This document shows, piece after piece, positions 1 through 5,788 of a stretch of DNA of 8,212 nt. The stretch is taken from positions 1-8,212 of the forward strand of contig DASYMJ010000050.1 in NCBI GenBank assembly GCA_036009105.1, read 5' to 3'. The notes beneath the pieces were generated by a model. The model searched no databases and had not been told where the DNA came from. It saw only the letters and a list, made by a program, of their open reading frames with translations. The stretch's first letter is position 1. The number at the start of each line of letters is the position of its first letter. The position numbers and the translations under genes are program-made. Origin of the DNA: JAFAVZ01 sp036009105 (GTDB taxonomy: Bacteria; Acidobacteriota; Thermoanaerobaculia; Gp7-AA8).

Positions 1-1157
1 TCCGCGTATTTTTCCTGACCGGGCATCGAACGGGAGGAGAACCCGGCCACCCCTTCCCCATCGATGCGGTAGGCGAGGGTGTGGTCGAACCAGGTGCGCG
101 CCGCGTCGGCGAAGAGGAGAAGGCCGGTCTCCTGATAGAGCCGGTTGAACTGGTGCATGAGGCCGACCGCGCCGTGGCAGAACGGCGGATCGATCACGCC
201 CGAGGCCTCGAACGGCGTTTCGGCGGCCACCGTGGCCAGGCGCAGGGCGGTCGCGTGCCAGTCGTCGCGGCCCAGCGCGCGCGCGGCTCGCAGCAGCGTG
301 ATGGGGATGCCGGGCGAGCCGTAGCACCAGGAGACGCGCGCCGGCTTCGGGTAGACGCCCGGGCCGGTCAGCGACGGGAAGCGGCCGCCGGGCAGCTCCT
401 GGGCCAGCACCCAGCGAACGCTTCCTTCCAGCAACCGTTGCGTCCGCGCCGTGTCGATGCCGAGGCGGTGGATCTCGGCCAGGACGGAGATGACGCCGGG
501 GTTGCCGTGGCTGACGCCGAGGTTGTAGCAGCCTTCCGGAGCGCGCTCGAGCGTGGCCGAGCGCAGGTGCGCCGCCGGCACGAACCAGGTGAGCCCCTCG
601 GGCGTCAGTTCCGCGCTCACTTCCAGGGCGCGGAGCCCGAGCTCGATGATGCGCCGCGCATCGGGATTGGGCAGGCGGGCCAGGGCGTACACGAGAAAGC
701 CGGCCACCCCGTAGATCAGCTCGACCGGGTTCGGCCAGTCGTCGCGGTCGACGTAGGTCACCAGCCCCTTGTCGACGGCGGCGAAAGACTGCTCGCCGAC
801 CTCGACGACCTTCCAGGCGCGCAGTCTGGCCAGCGCCCAGGCGATGCCGACGAAGCCGCTGTAGAGCGTCGCCCTCATCACCTGCCTGGAGAGAACGCCG
901 GCCGCGTCGGCGATGAGGCGCCGCGCGGTGGCGGCGTACAACGGGTCGTCGGGCTGCACTAGGGAGAGATAGCCGAGGCCGACTGCGGTGCCGGCGTTTC
1001 CCATGCCGAGGGTGGCGTTTGTGATGCGGGCCGCCTGTTCCGACTGATCGCCCAGCAGGCTGCACGGCGGGGGGTGGTTCAGCGCAAGACCGATGTCACG
1101 CACCGTGGCCAGAGCGGCGTCGCGTTGCGCGCCTTCGAGAAGAGGCTTCCATGTCAT
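1..1157 (-). CDS. lanC: LanC-family lanthionine cyclase, 3' end cut by the window edge
   Basis: Zinc-dependent cyclase expected to add cysteine thiols to dehydrated Ser/Thr of a precursor peptide, forming (methyl)lanthionine rings in the cytoplasm. Reading minus from the ATG at 1157 gives 385 codons without a stop before the edge. The family hallmarks are all present: GVSHGN with His217, SWCYG with Trp277-Cys278, and FCHG with Cys327-His328. Their spacing closely matches nisin cyclase NisC (catalytic His212, zinc ligands Cys284, Cys330 and His331). Gly-rich helical-barrel repeats run throughout. The frame upstream is closed by a TAG at 1203-1205, inside a hairpin, so the protein starts as a free-standing LanC and is not the tail of a LanM. 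The start MTWKPLLEG is the only plausible ATG, but no clear Shine-Dalgarno precedes it, so translation may depend on the precursor mRNA. Probably 30-60 C-terminal residues are missing. It lies 64 nt downstream of the precursor gene. Family assignment is firm; the substrate link is inferred. Confidence 0.93.
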   Translation of the reverse strand, partial: MTWKPLLEGAQRDAALATVRDIGLALNHPPPCSLLGDQSEQAARITNATLGMGNAGTAVGLGYLSLVQPDDPLYAATARRLIADAAGVLSRQVMRATLYSGFVGIAWALARLRAWKVVEVGEQSFAAVDKGLVTYVDRDDWPNPVELIYGVAGFLVYALARLPNPDARRIIELGLRALEVSAELTPEGLTWFVPAAHLRSATLERAPEGCYNLGVSHGNPGVISVLAEIHRLGIDTARTQRLLEGSVRWVLAQELPGGRFPSLTGPGVYPKPARVSWCYGSPGIPITLLRAARALGRDDWHATALRLATVAAETPFEASGVIDPPFCHGAVGLMHQFNRLYQETGLLLFADAARTWFDHTLAYRIDGEGVAGFSSRSMPGQEKYA

Positions 1158-1175
1158 CTGTGCGATCGGAGGGTG

Positions 1176-1204
1176 AGAGACGCCGCCCGCGAAGCGGCGT
1201 CTCT
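1176..1204 (-). promoter_or_regulatory. Strong hairpin between precursor and cyclase genes
   Basis: Perfect 11-bp inverted repeat (AGAGACGCCGC / GCGGCGTCTCT) with a 7-nt loop. It begins 17 nt after the precursor stop and ends 18 nt before the cyclase ATG. No T-run follows it on the minus strand, so it is not a canonical terminator. In lanthipeptide operons an inverted repeat after the structural gene often allows partial readthrough or protects the 3' end of the precursor mRNA, giving more precursor than enzyme; the same role is inferred here. It could also be a copy of a dispersed palindromic repeat. Confidence 0.7.
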
Positions 1205-1221
1205 ACACCAGGGTTCCGTGG

Positions 1222-1383
1222 TTACGGACAACAGGTCGGCGGGGTGCACTCCGAGCCCGACGGATTGCAGGAACGGAGGGGGACCGTCTCCACGCCGATG
1301 GGGCCGGCGGGGAGCTTCTGGGTGAGAAGGGCGAGGGTCTCGACGCTCAGGTCGAGCTGGATGGTGGTTTCTTCCTGTTTCAT
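1222..1383 (-). CDS. lanA: Class I-type lanthipeptide precursor peptide (53 aa)
   Basis: Small peptide expected to be the substrate of the adjacent LanC. The N-terminal part is acidic/amphipathic with LDLSVETLALL (residues 10-20), resembling the LxLxxETLxxL leader motif of class I precursors that is recognised by the dehydratase RRE domain. The C-terminal part, RSCNPSGSECTPPTCCP, holds all four cysteines (39, 46, 51, 52) with Ser38, Ser42, Ser44, Thr47 and Thr50 as candidate dehydration sites. The start is ATG 1381-1383, preceded by AAAGGAG with 6-nt spacing; a longer in-frame reading to 1515 would begin upstream of the predicted transcription start. There is no obvious GG or GA cleavage site; the leader/core border lies somewhere in residues 24-37. 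Stop is TAA at 1222-1224. The role as precursor rests on composition, leader motif and position; a cysteine-rich small protein of another kind is less likely. Confidence 0.85.
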   Translation of the reverse strand: MKQEETTIQLDLSVETLALLTQKLPAGPIGVETVPLRSCNPSGSECTPPTCCP

Positions 1384-1389
1384 TTGATT

Positions 1390-1394
1390 TCTCC
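1390..1394 (-). promoter_or_regulatory. Ribosome-binding site of the lanthipeptide precursor
   Basis: AGGAG on the minus strand, within AAAGGAGAAATCA, 6 nt before the ATG at 1383. It decides the start in favour of the 53-residue peptide over the longer open frame. Confidence 0.85.
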
Positions 1395-1418
1395 TTTCGT
1401 CATTCAACGTCAGAGGCG

Positions 1419-1450
1419 GGAGAAAGGGGCACGAGGTGCCCTCCTTCTCC
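1419..1450 (-). promoter_or_regulatory. Hairpin in the precursor mRNA leader
   Basis: Two stacked stems: outer GGAGAA (1419-1424) with TTCTCC (1445-1450), and inner GGGCAC (1427-1432) with GTGCCC (1436-1441), separated by a small internal loop, with apical loop GAG. It lies in the predicted 94-nt 5' leader, 35 nt before the start codon. No T-run follows. The outer 5' strand on the mRNA is GGAGAA, which resembles a Shine-Dalgarno sequence. Role unknown; mRNA stability or translational control are the simplest ideas. Confidence 0.5.
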
Positions 1451-1472
1451 TTGCTACAAAGCCACGCACCGG

Positions 1473-1497
1473 TACGTCCTTCCAAAATAGGGACGTA
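1473..1497. promoter_or_regulatory. Dyad over the -10 region, possible operator
   Basis: Inverted repeat TACGTCC (1473-1479) and GGACGTA (1491-1497) separated by 11 bp, centred on 1485. It covers the proposed -10 hexamer and start site of the precursor promoter, the usual place for a repressor operator. No regulator gene is visible in the window. Seven-base arms can arise by chance, so this is a candidate only. Confidence 0.4.
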
Positions 1498-1512
1498 ACA
1501 ACGGCAAGTCAA
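1484..1512 (-). promoter_or_regulatory. Sigma70-type promoter of the lanthipeptide operon
   Basis: On the minus strand, -35 TTGACT (1512-1507) and -10 TATTTT (1489-1484) are separated by exactly 17 bp. This is the best consensus match seen in the window and sits in an unusually AT-rich patch. Transcription would start near 1477, leaving a leader of about 94 nt that contains the hairpin at 1419-1450. Confidence 0.7.
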
Positions 1513-1613
1513 CACTGAGGGTGTTAAGGAAGTGAAATGTTACAGCATCGACTGCGCCGGCGGGCTCAGCATGGTAGTGTAGTTGCACACTTAGCACTAC
1601 AAGAGAAGGCCGG

Positions 1614-2459
1614 TCAGCGCGAGCCCGCCATCATCCGCTCCAGCCGGATGAAGTGCTCCAGCATCTCCGTGTAGATGCGGTCCGTCTTCTCGTGCAGATG
1701 GGCCACCTCGAGCTCGGCTTTGATGTTCACCTCGTACTCCACGTCCGACCGCACGTGGTCCTTCTCGGCCTGCCGGTTCTGGCTGATCAGGACGAAGCAG
1801 GAGAGAAAGATCGCCTCCAGGGAAACGATCATGGTGAGCAGGCCGAAGGGGTAGGGGTCGAACGCCCGCAATCCGAGGGGCAAGGTATTCAAGGCGATCC
1901 AGCCGACGAACCAGAGAAAGTTGAGGAGGAGGAAAGGCATGCTCCCGCTGAACCAGGCGATCCAGTCCGCCACCCGCTGCAGGGAGCTGAGATGCTCCTC
2001 CACCTCCTCGTTGACGTTGCGGGAGACGCGCGTCTTCAACAGCTCGTCCGCTTTCCTGGTCATGTGGCCCATGGCCGCGAGGAGCCGCAGCGCCGCCGCC
2101 GGCGTCTTCTGAAACAGCAGCAGCAGATCTTCCCGGTCGAGCTCCAGCAGCTCGGTATCGGCGAGGGCCACCGCCGTCGCCGTACGCGCTCCGCGGTCGA
2201 GCAGGGCGAGCTCTCCGAAAATCTCGCCCGCGCTGGCCACGGCCAGCACGATCTTCTGGCCGGCCGTGTCCTTGATGAACAGCTCCACCTCGCCGGTGCG
2301 AACCACGAACAGCGAGTCGCCCGGCTCGCCGGCATTGAAGAGAATGGCGCCGGCCGTCAGCGTTTTGAGGTCGACGACGCGGGCCAGCCCTGCCCGGTCC
2401 TCCTCGTTCAGGTGCTCGAAGAGCTCCACCTTGGTCAACATTTCCGCATCACACGCCAT
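1614..2459 (-). CDS. Cyclic-nucleotide-binding domain fused to DUF1003 membrane domain
   Basis: 281-residue membrane protein with an N-terminal Crp-like nucleotide-binding fold (about residues 12-130). The phosphate-binding cassette reads GEIFGELALLDRGARTATAV (79-98), with the conserved Glu83 and the Arg92 position expected to contact a cyclic nucleotide. A helical linker (130-165) leads to a DUF1003 region with two transmembrane helices (about 174-194 and 205-227) and the family signature DPYPFGLLTMIVSLEA, then LISQNRQAEKDHVRSDVEYE. The C-terminus (235-277) is a charged, probably coiled, helix. There is no DNA-binding helix-turn-helix, so it is not a transcription factor of the CRP type. The ATG at 2459 has GGAGG 7 nt upstream. 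It is divergent from thyA and, with the same orientation, 230 nt upstream of the precursor start, but the precursor has its own promoter. The domain calls are solid; the cellular role of DUF1003 is not established, and ligand and output are unknown. Confidence 0.9.
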   Translation of the reverse strand: MACDAEMLTKVELFEHLNEEDRAGLARVVDLKTLTAGAILFNAGEPGDSLFVVRTGEVELFIKDTAGQKIVLAVASAGEIFGELALLDRGARTATAVALADTELLELDREDLLLLFQKTPAAALRLLAAMGHMTRKADELLKTRVSRNVNEEVEEHLSSLQRVADWIAWFSGSMPFLLLNFLWFVGWIALNTLPLGLRAFDPYPFGLLTMIVSLEAIFLSCFVLISQNRQAEKDHVRSDVEYEVNIKAELEVAHLHEKTDRIYTEMLEHFIRLERMMAGSR

Positions 2460-2507
2460 CGTGTTTCCTCCACTCGAAGTGAGCCGCGAGTGTACGTCGC
2501 GACGGCA

Positions 2508-2516
2508 TGCTATGGT
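2508..2516 (+). promoter_or_regulatory. Possible extended -10 promoter for thyA operon
   Basis: TGCTATGGT matches an extended -10 (TGn plus TAnnnT) in the 132-bp gap between the divergent DUF1003 gene and thyA. No good -35 is visible at the expected distance. Transcription would start close to the ATG at 2525, giving thyA a leader of about 70 nt. Weak evidence by itself, but no better plus-strand candidate is seen in the gap. Confidence 0.35.
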
Positions 2517-2524
2517 GGCCGCCG

Positions 2525-2584
2525 ATGGCGCAGGCCGAGCCGGGAGTGGAGTCGTTCATCACGCGGAGGCTGGCGGAGGCATAA
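2525..2584 (+). CDS. Possible 19-codon leaderless upstream ORF before thyA
   Basis: ATG at 2525 opens a short frame encoding MAQAEPGVESFITRRLAEA and ending in TAA 7 nt before the thyA ATG. The ATG lies 8 bp after the candidate -10 TATGGT, the spacing of a leaderless start. The only Shine-Dalgarno-like sequence for thyA (GGAGG, 2575-2579) is inside this frame, so ribosomes ending here could re-initiate at thyA. The peptide resembles no known leader and has no runs of one amino acid to suggest attenuation. It may well be a chance frame in GC-rich DNA. Confidence 0.3.
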   Translation: MAQAEPGVESFITRRLAEA

Positions 2585-2591
2585 TCCCCCG

Positions 2592-3386
2592 ATGCAGCAA
2601 TACCTCACCCTCGTCCGGCACATCCTCGATCACGGCGCCGAAAAGTCCGACCGAACCGGCACGGGCACGCGCAGCGTCTTCGGCTACCAGATGCGCTTCG
2701 ACCTCGGCCGGGGCTTCCCCCTCCTCACCACCAAGAAGCTCCACCTCCGCTCCATCATCTACGAGCTGCTCTGGTTCCTGCGCGGCGAGACGAATGTCCG
2801 CTTCCTGCGCCAGAACAAGGTCACGATCTGGGACGAGTGGGCGGATGCGGACGGGGAGCTGGGGCCGGTGTACGGCTACCAGTGGCGCTCCTGGCCGGCT
2901 CCGGACGGGCGGCACATCGACCAGATCGCGCAGGTCATCGAGCAGATCAAGCGCAACCCGGACTCGCGGCGGCACATCGTCAGCGCCTGGAACGTGGCCG
3001 ATCTCGACCGGATGGCGCTCCAGCCTTGCCACGCGCTGTTCCAGTTCTATGTCGCCGGCGGCCGGCTCTCCTGCCAGATGTACCAGCGCAGCGCGGATGT
3101 CTTCCTCGGCGTGCCGTTCAACATCGCCTCCTACGCGCTGCTCACCCTGATGGTGGCCCAGGTGACGAACCTGCAGCCGGGCGACTTCGTGCACACGCTC
3201 GGCGACGCGCACCTGTACTCGAACCACCTCGAGCAGGCCCGCCAGCAACTGGCGCGCGATCCGCGTCCGCTGCCCACCATGAAGCTCAACCCCGAGGTGA
3301 CGAGCATCTTCGACTTCGAGTTCTCCGACTTCACCCTGGAGAGCTACGACCCGCACCCATCGATCAAGGCGCCGATCGCGGTATGA
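2592..3386 (+). CDS. thyA: Thymidylate synthase ThyA
   Basis: Cytoplasmic enzyme that methylates dUMP to dTMP with 5,10-methylene-THF, releasing dihydrofolate. The 264 residues equal the E. coli enzyme in length and numbering: Arg21, catalytic Cys146 in LQPCHALFQFYV, Arg126-Arg127 from the partner subunit, Arg166, Asp169, Asn177, and His207/Tyr209 in GDAHLYSNH. The C-terminus KAPIAV closes the active site as usual. The start MQQYLTLVRHIL matches the family start; GGAGG lies 12 nt upstream, a long spacing, and no closer in-frame start exists. The gene overlaps folA by 4 nt (ATGA), giving the classical translationally coupled thyA-folA pair. This is the folate-dependent type and not flavin-dependent ThyX. 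Nothing appears broken. Confidence 0.98.
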   Translation: MQQYLTLVRHILDHGAEKSDRTGTGTRSVFGYQMRFDLGRGFPLLTTKKLHLRSIIYELLWFLRGETNVRFLRQNKVTIWDEWADADGELGPVYGYQWRSWPAPDGRHIDQIAQVIEQIKRNPDSRRHIVSAWNVADLDRMALQPCHALFQFYVAGGRLSCQMYQRSADVFLGVPFNIASYALLTLMVAQVTNLQPGDFVHTLGDAHLYSNHLEQARQQLARDPRPLPTMKLNPEVTSIFDFEFSDFTLESYDPHPSIKAPIAV

Positions 3387-3901
3387 GGCTCTCCATCATC
3401 GCCGCCCTCGCGGCGAACGGCGTCATCGGGCGGGACAACCGGCTCCCCTGGCGGCTCTCCGCGGACCTCAAGCGCTTCAAGGCGCTGACCATGGGGCATC
3501 ACCTGGTGATGGGACGCAAGACCTTCGCCTCGATCGGAAGGGCGTTGCCGGGGAGGACTACCATCATCATCACCCACGACGAGGGCTTTCGGGCGGATGG
3601 CGTGCAGGTGGCGCACTCCATCGACGAGGCGCTGGCTCTGGCGCGCGATGACGACGAGGTGTTCATTGCCGGCGGCGCGGAGATCTACCGCCAGGTGCTC
3701 CACCTGGCCGACCGGATGTACCTGACCCGCGTGCATGCGGACGTGGAGGGCGACGTCACGTTTCCAGAGTTCGACGACGTGACGGAGTGGCGCCTCGACG
3801 ACGTCGAGCATTGCGAGGCGGACGAGAAGAACGACTACCCCTTCAGCTTCCTCGTCTACGACCGCGCGGCGCCGGCCGGCCACGCCATCGCGGAGAACTG
3901 A
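3383..3901 (+). CDS. folA: Dihydrofolate reductase FolA
   Basis: Reduces dihydrofolate to tetrahydrofolate with NADPH, regenerating the cofactor spent by ThyA next door. The 172 residues begin MRLSIIAALAANGVIGRDN, the typical first strand and Met20-loop region. LPWRLSADLKRFK carries Trp23 and the catalytic acid Asp28 (E. coli Asp27). NADPH-binding signatures follow: MGRKTFASIGRALPGR (43-58) and FIAGGAEIYRQ with the Gly97-Gly98 pair. LTRVHADVEGDVTFPEF (114-130) matches the family core. It is a little longer than the usual ~160 residues, with a short C-terminal extension rich in Ala, Gly and Pro. The ATG at 3383 overlaps the thyA stop as ATGA and has no independent ribosome-binding site, so translation is coupled. 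Chromosomal type by context, with no sign of a plasmid resistance cassette. Confidence 0.97.
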   Translation: MRLSIIAALAANGVIGRDNRLPWRLSADLKRFKALTMGHHLVMGRKTFASIGRALPGRTTIIITHDEGFRADGVQVAHSIDEALALARDDDEVFIAGGAEIYRQVLHLADRMYLTRVHADVEGDVTFPEFDDVTEWRLDDVEHCEADEKNDYPFSFLVYDRAAPAGHAIAEN

Positions 3902-3907
3902 CCCCGC

Positions 3908-5116
3908 ATGTACTGGCGTCTGCTCCGCCACAACCGCGACTTCCGCCTGCTCTACCTCGGCACGCTGGTCTCGCTCGGCGGCGACTGGTTCCTCACCGTG
4001 GCCCTGCTCGACCTGGTCCTGCAGCTCACCGGCTCCGCGACGCTGGCCTCGCTGATGCTGCTCTGCCAGACGCTCCCCATCTTCCTCTTCACACCGATCG
4101 CCGGCCATGCGGTGGACCGGGTCGACCGGCGCAAGCTGATGATCGCGGTCGACGTATTGCGCGCCGGCGCGTGCCTGCTGCCGCTCCTCGCCCGCACCCA
4201 GGCCACGCTGCCGCTGGCATACCTGGGCGTGATCCTGATCTCCATCGGCTCGGCGTACTTCGAGCCGGCCTCGCAGGCCGCGCTGCCCAACATCGTGGAG
4301 CCGGAGGCGCTGGGAGAGGCGAACGTGCTGATGGGCTCGACGTGGGGGACGATGCTCGCCGTCGGCGCGGCCATCGGCGGCGCGGTGACGATGCGCTTCG
4401 GCCGGGACGTCTCTTTCGTCGTCGACGCATTCAGCTTCCTGGGCTCGGCGGCGCTGCTCTGGCGGATGCGCGGCCGGTTCTCCGAGGAGCGGCAGCAGGC
4501 GCAGCCGCCGCTGGTGGAGTCGGTGCGGGAGACGGTGCGCTACGCGCGGACGAATCGCCGCGTGCTGGCGCTGCTCGTCTCCAAGGGCGGCTACGGCCTC
4601 GGCGCGGGCGTCATCGCCATGCTCAGCGTGTTCGGGCGGGAGGTCTTCCACGCCGGCGCGTTCGGCATCGGCCTCCTCTTCGCCGCGCGCGGCATCGGCG
4701 CTTTGATCGGCCCCTTCGCCATCCGCGCGTTCGCCCGCAGCGACCACGCCCTGTACCGGACCATGGGGCCGACGGTGATCCTGTTCGGCGCCGGCTATGC
4801 GGCGCTCGGCGTGTCGAAAACGCTCCTCATCGGCGCGCTGGCCATCCTCGTCGCACATGCCGGCGGCGGCGCGCAGTGGCAGATCTCCACCTACGGCCTG
4901 CAGCGCGAGACGGAGGACTGGATCCGCGGCCGCGTCTTCTCCGCCGACTACGGCTTCGTGACGCTGACCATGAGCGTCTCCAGCCTGCTCGCCGGCATCG
5001 CCTCCGATGCCTTCGGCCCGATGTGGGCCACGGTAGGGATCGCGTCGCTGGCGATCGGGTGGGGGGTGTTCTGGTGGGTCTGGACGCGGCCGTTGTGGGT
5101 GGACGTGTCAGGATGA
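3908..5116 (+). CDS. MFS transporter, EntS/MFS_3-like exporter
   Basis: 402-residue inner-membrane major facilitator, probably a proton-driven exporter. The N-terminus RHNRDFRLLYLGTLVSLGGDWF is typical of the MFS_3 (EntS-like) group. Motif A appears as GHAVDRVDRRK (66-76) between helices 2 and 3. GRDVSFVVDAFSFLGSAALLW (165-185) forms the sixth helix region, followed by the charged central loop (186-217), which separates two six-helix halves. Starts 6 nt after the folA stop, with GGAGA 11 nt before the ATG, so it belongs to the thyA-folA transcript. The last 9 nt overlap the end of the convergent TMEM175-like gene. Family is clear; the substrate cannot be told. Members export siderophores or drugs, and a link with folate or antifolates is only a guess from position. 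Confidence 0.88.
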   Translation: MYWRLLRHNRDFRLLYLGTLVSLGGDWFLTVALLDLVLQLTGSATLASLMLLCQTLPIFLFTPIAGHAVDRVDRRKLMIAVDVLRAGACLLPLLARTQATLPLAYLGVILISIGSAYFEPASQAALPNIVEPEALGEANVLMGSTWGTMLAVGAAIGGAVTMRFGRDVSFVVDAFSFLGSAALLWRMRGRFSEERQQAQPPLVESVRETVRYARTNRRVLALLVSKGGYGLGAGVIAMLSVFGREVFHAGAFGIGLLFAARGIGALIGPFAIRAFARSDHALYRTMGPTVILFGAGYAALGVSKTLLIGALAILVAHAGGGAQWQISTYGLQRETEDWIRGRVFSADYGFVTLTMSVSSLLAGIASDAFGPMWATVGIASLAIGWGVFWWVWTRPLWVDVSG

Positions 5117-5788
5117 CATTGCCGCTTCCGCCTTCCTCCTCCTGGCTCCCATCATCCAGGGCACCAGCGTCTTCGGGATGGCGATCAGAAAGTAGACCGG
5201 GCCGGCCAGCCCCAGCAGGCCGATGTTGGCCAGCAGCAGCGACAGCATGCCGAAGCAGCCCATGAACAGGTTGTCGTAGATGCTCTCCTTGGTGTCGATG
5301 CGCTCCACCGCGTTCAGCTCCAGCTCGTCGCGCTTGCTCCAGGCGCGGTGGTAGAGCGCGGCGAGCACGAAGAACACGGCGGCGAAGCCGATGCCGTACA
5401 CCGAGAAGAGCAGGCGCATGCCGCCGGGCGGGATGTGCGGGTCCTCGCCGCGCAGGCCGTTGACCAGAATGGTGAACATGTACTTGAGCGGGTAGACATA
5501 GAAGAGGATGACGAACAGCAGCACGGTGTTGAGCGCCATGGTGGCCCGATCGAAGATCGCGTAGCGGCGGAAGAAGTGGTGGTGCTCGAACCAGATGTCG
5601 ATGAAGAGGGCGAAGCAGATGGCGAACGGCAGGAAGCCGTGCAGCAGCTCCACCATCTCGCGAAAGTCCTTCGGCACCTCCAGCGAAACCACGAGCAGGG
5701 AGACGGCGAAGCCGAAGATCACGTCGCTGAATGCCTCCAGGCGGGACACTTCATGCGCGCGATTCCGGAACGGAATTTTGTCGGCCAT
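5108..5788 (-). CDS. TMEM175/DUF1211-family membrane protein, putative K+ channel
   Basis: 226-residue integral membrane protein. The first helix carries RLEAFSDVIFGFAVSLLVV (16-34) with the RxxxFSD signature of the TMEM175 (DUF1211) family, whose bacterial members are potassium channels assembled as tetramers. Further hydrophobic helices lie near residues 51-67, 84-101, 126-146, 175-192 and 194-212, six in all, as expected for one family unit. FEHHHFFRR (67-75) after the second helix is His-rich. The start chosen is MADKIPFRNRAHEVSRLEAFSD at 5788, placing the signature near the N-terminus as usual; a longer open frame runs to 6238 but only shadows the divergent gene. No Shine-Dalgarno precedes the ATG. 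Its end overlaps the MFS gene by 9 nt tail to tail. The K+ role comes from the family; a second FSD motif is not seen, as in other bacterial members. Confidence 0.85.
   Translation of the reverse strand: MADKIPFRNRAHEVSRLEAFSDVIFGFAVSLLVVSLEVPKDFREMVELLHGFLPFAICFALFIDIWFEHHHFFRRYAIFDRATMALNTVLLFVILFYVYPLKYMFTILVNGLRGEDPHIPPGGMRLLFSVYGIGFAAVFFVLAALYHRAWSKRDELELNAVERIDTKESIYDNLFMGCFGMLSLLLANIGLLGLAGPVYFLIAIPKTLVPWMMGARRRKAEAAMSS

Noticed and set aside
81..962. 293-codon plus-strand open frame opposite the cyclase
   Set aside because: Antisense shadow of LanC: Arg/Ala/Gly/His-rich low-complexity translation with no domain, while the minus strand has all LanC motifs.
1..1157. C-terminal cyclase part of a class II LanM
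   Set aside because: The frame is closed by TAG at 1203-1205 and has a proper start at 1157, so no dehydratase domain is fused upstream.
1384..1515. Longer 97-residue reading of the precursor from ATG at 1515
   Set aside because: The extension starts upstream of the -35/-10 pair and predicted transcript start and has no ribosome-binding site; the internal ATG at 1383 has a strong one.
1574..1600. Imperfect dyad GTAGTG-N15-CACTAC downstream of the DUF1003 gene as a terminator
   Set aside because: Short arms, long loop, no T-run on the minus strand. Nothing else supported in 1513-1613.
1653..2591. In-frame N-terminal extension of thyA
   Set aside because: The open frame only mirrors the DUF1003 gene on the other strand; ThyA is complete from 2592 with E. 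coli numbering.
3344..4858. 504-codon minus-strand frame opposite folA and the MFS gene
   Set aside because: Shadow frame in GC-rich coding DNA with an Arg/Glu/Ala/His-biased translation; the plus strand carries two recognisable proteins.
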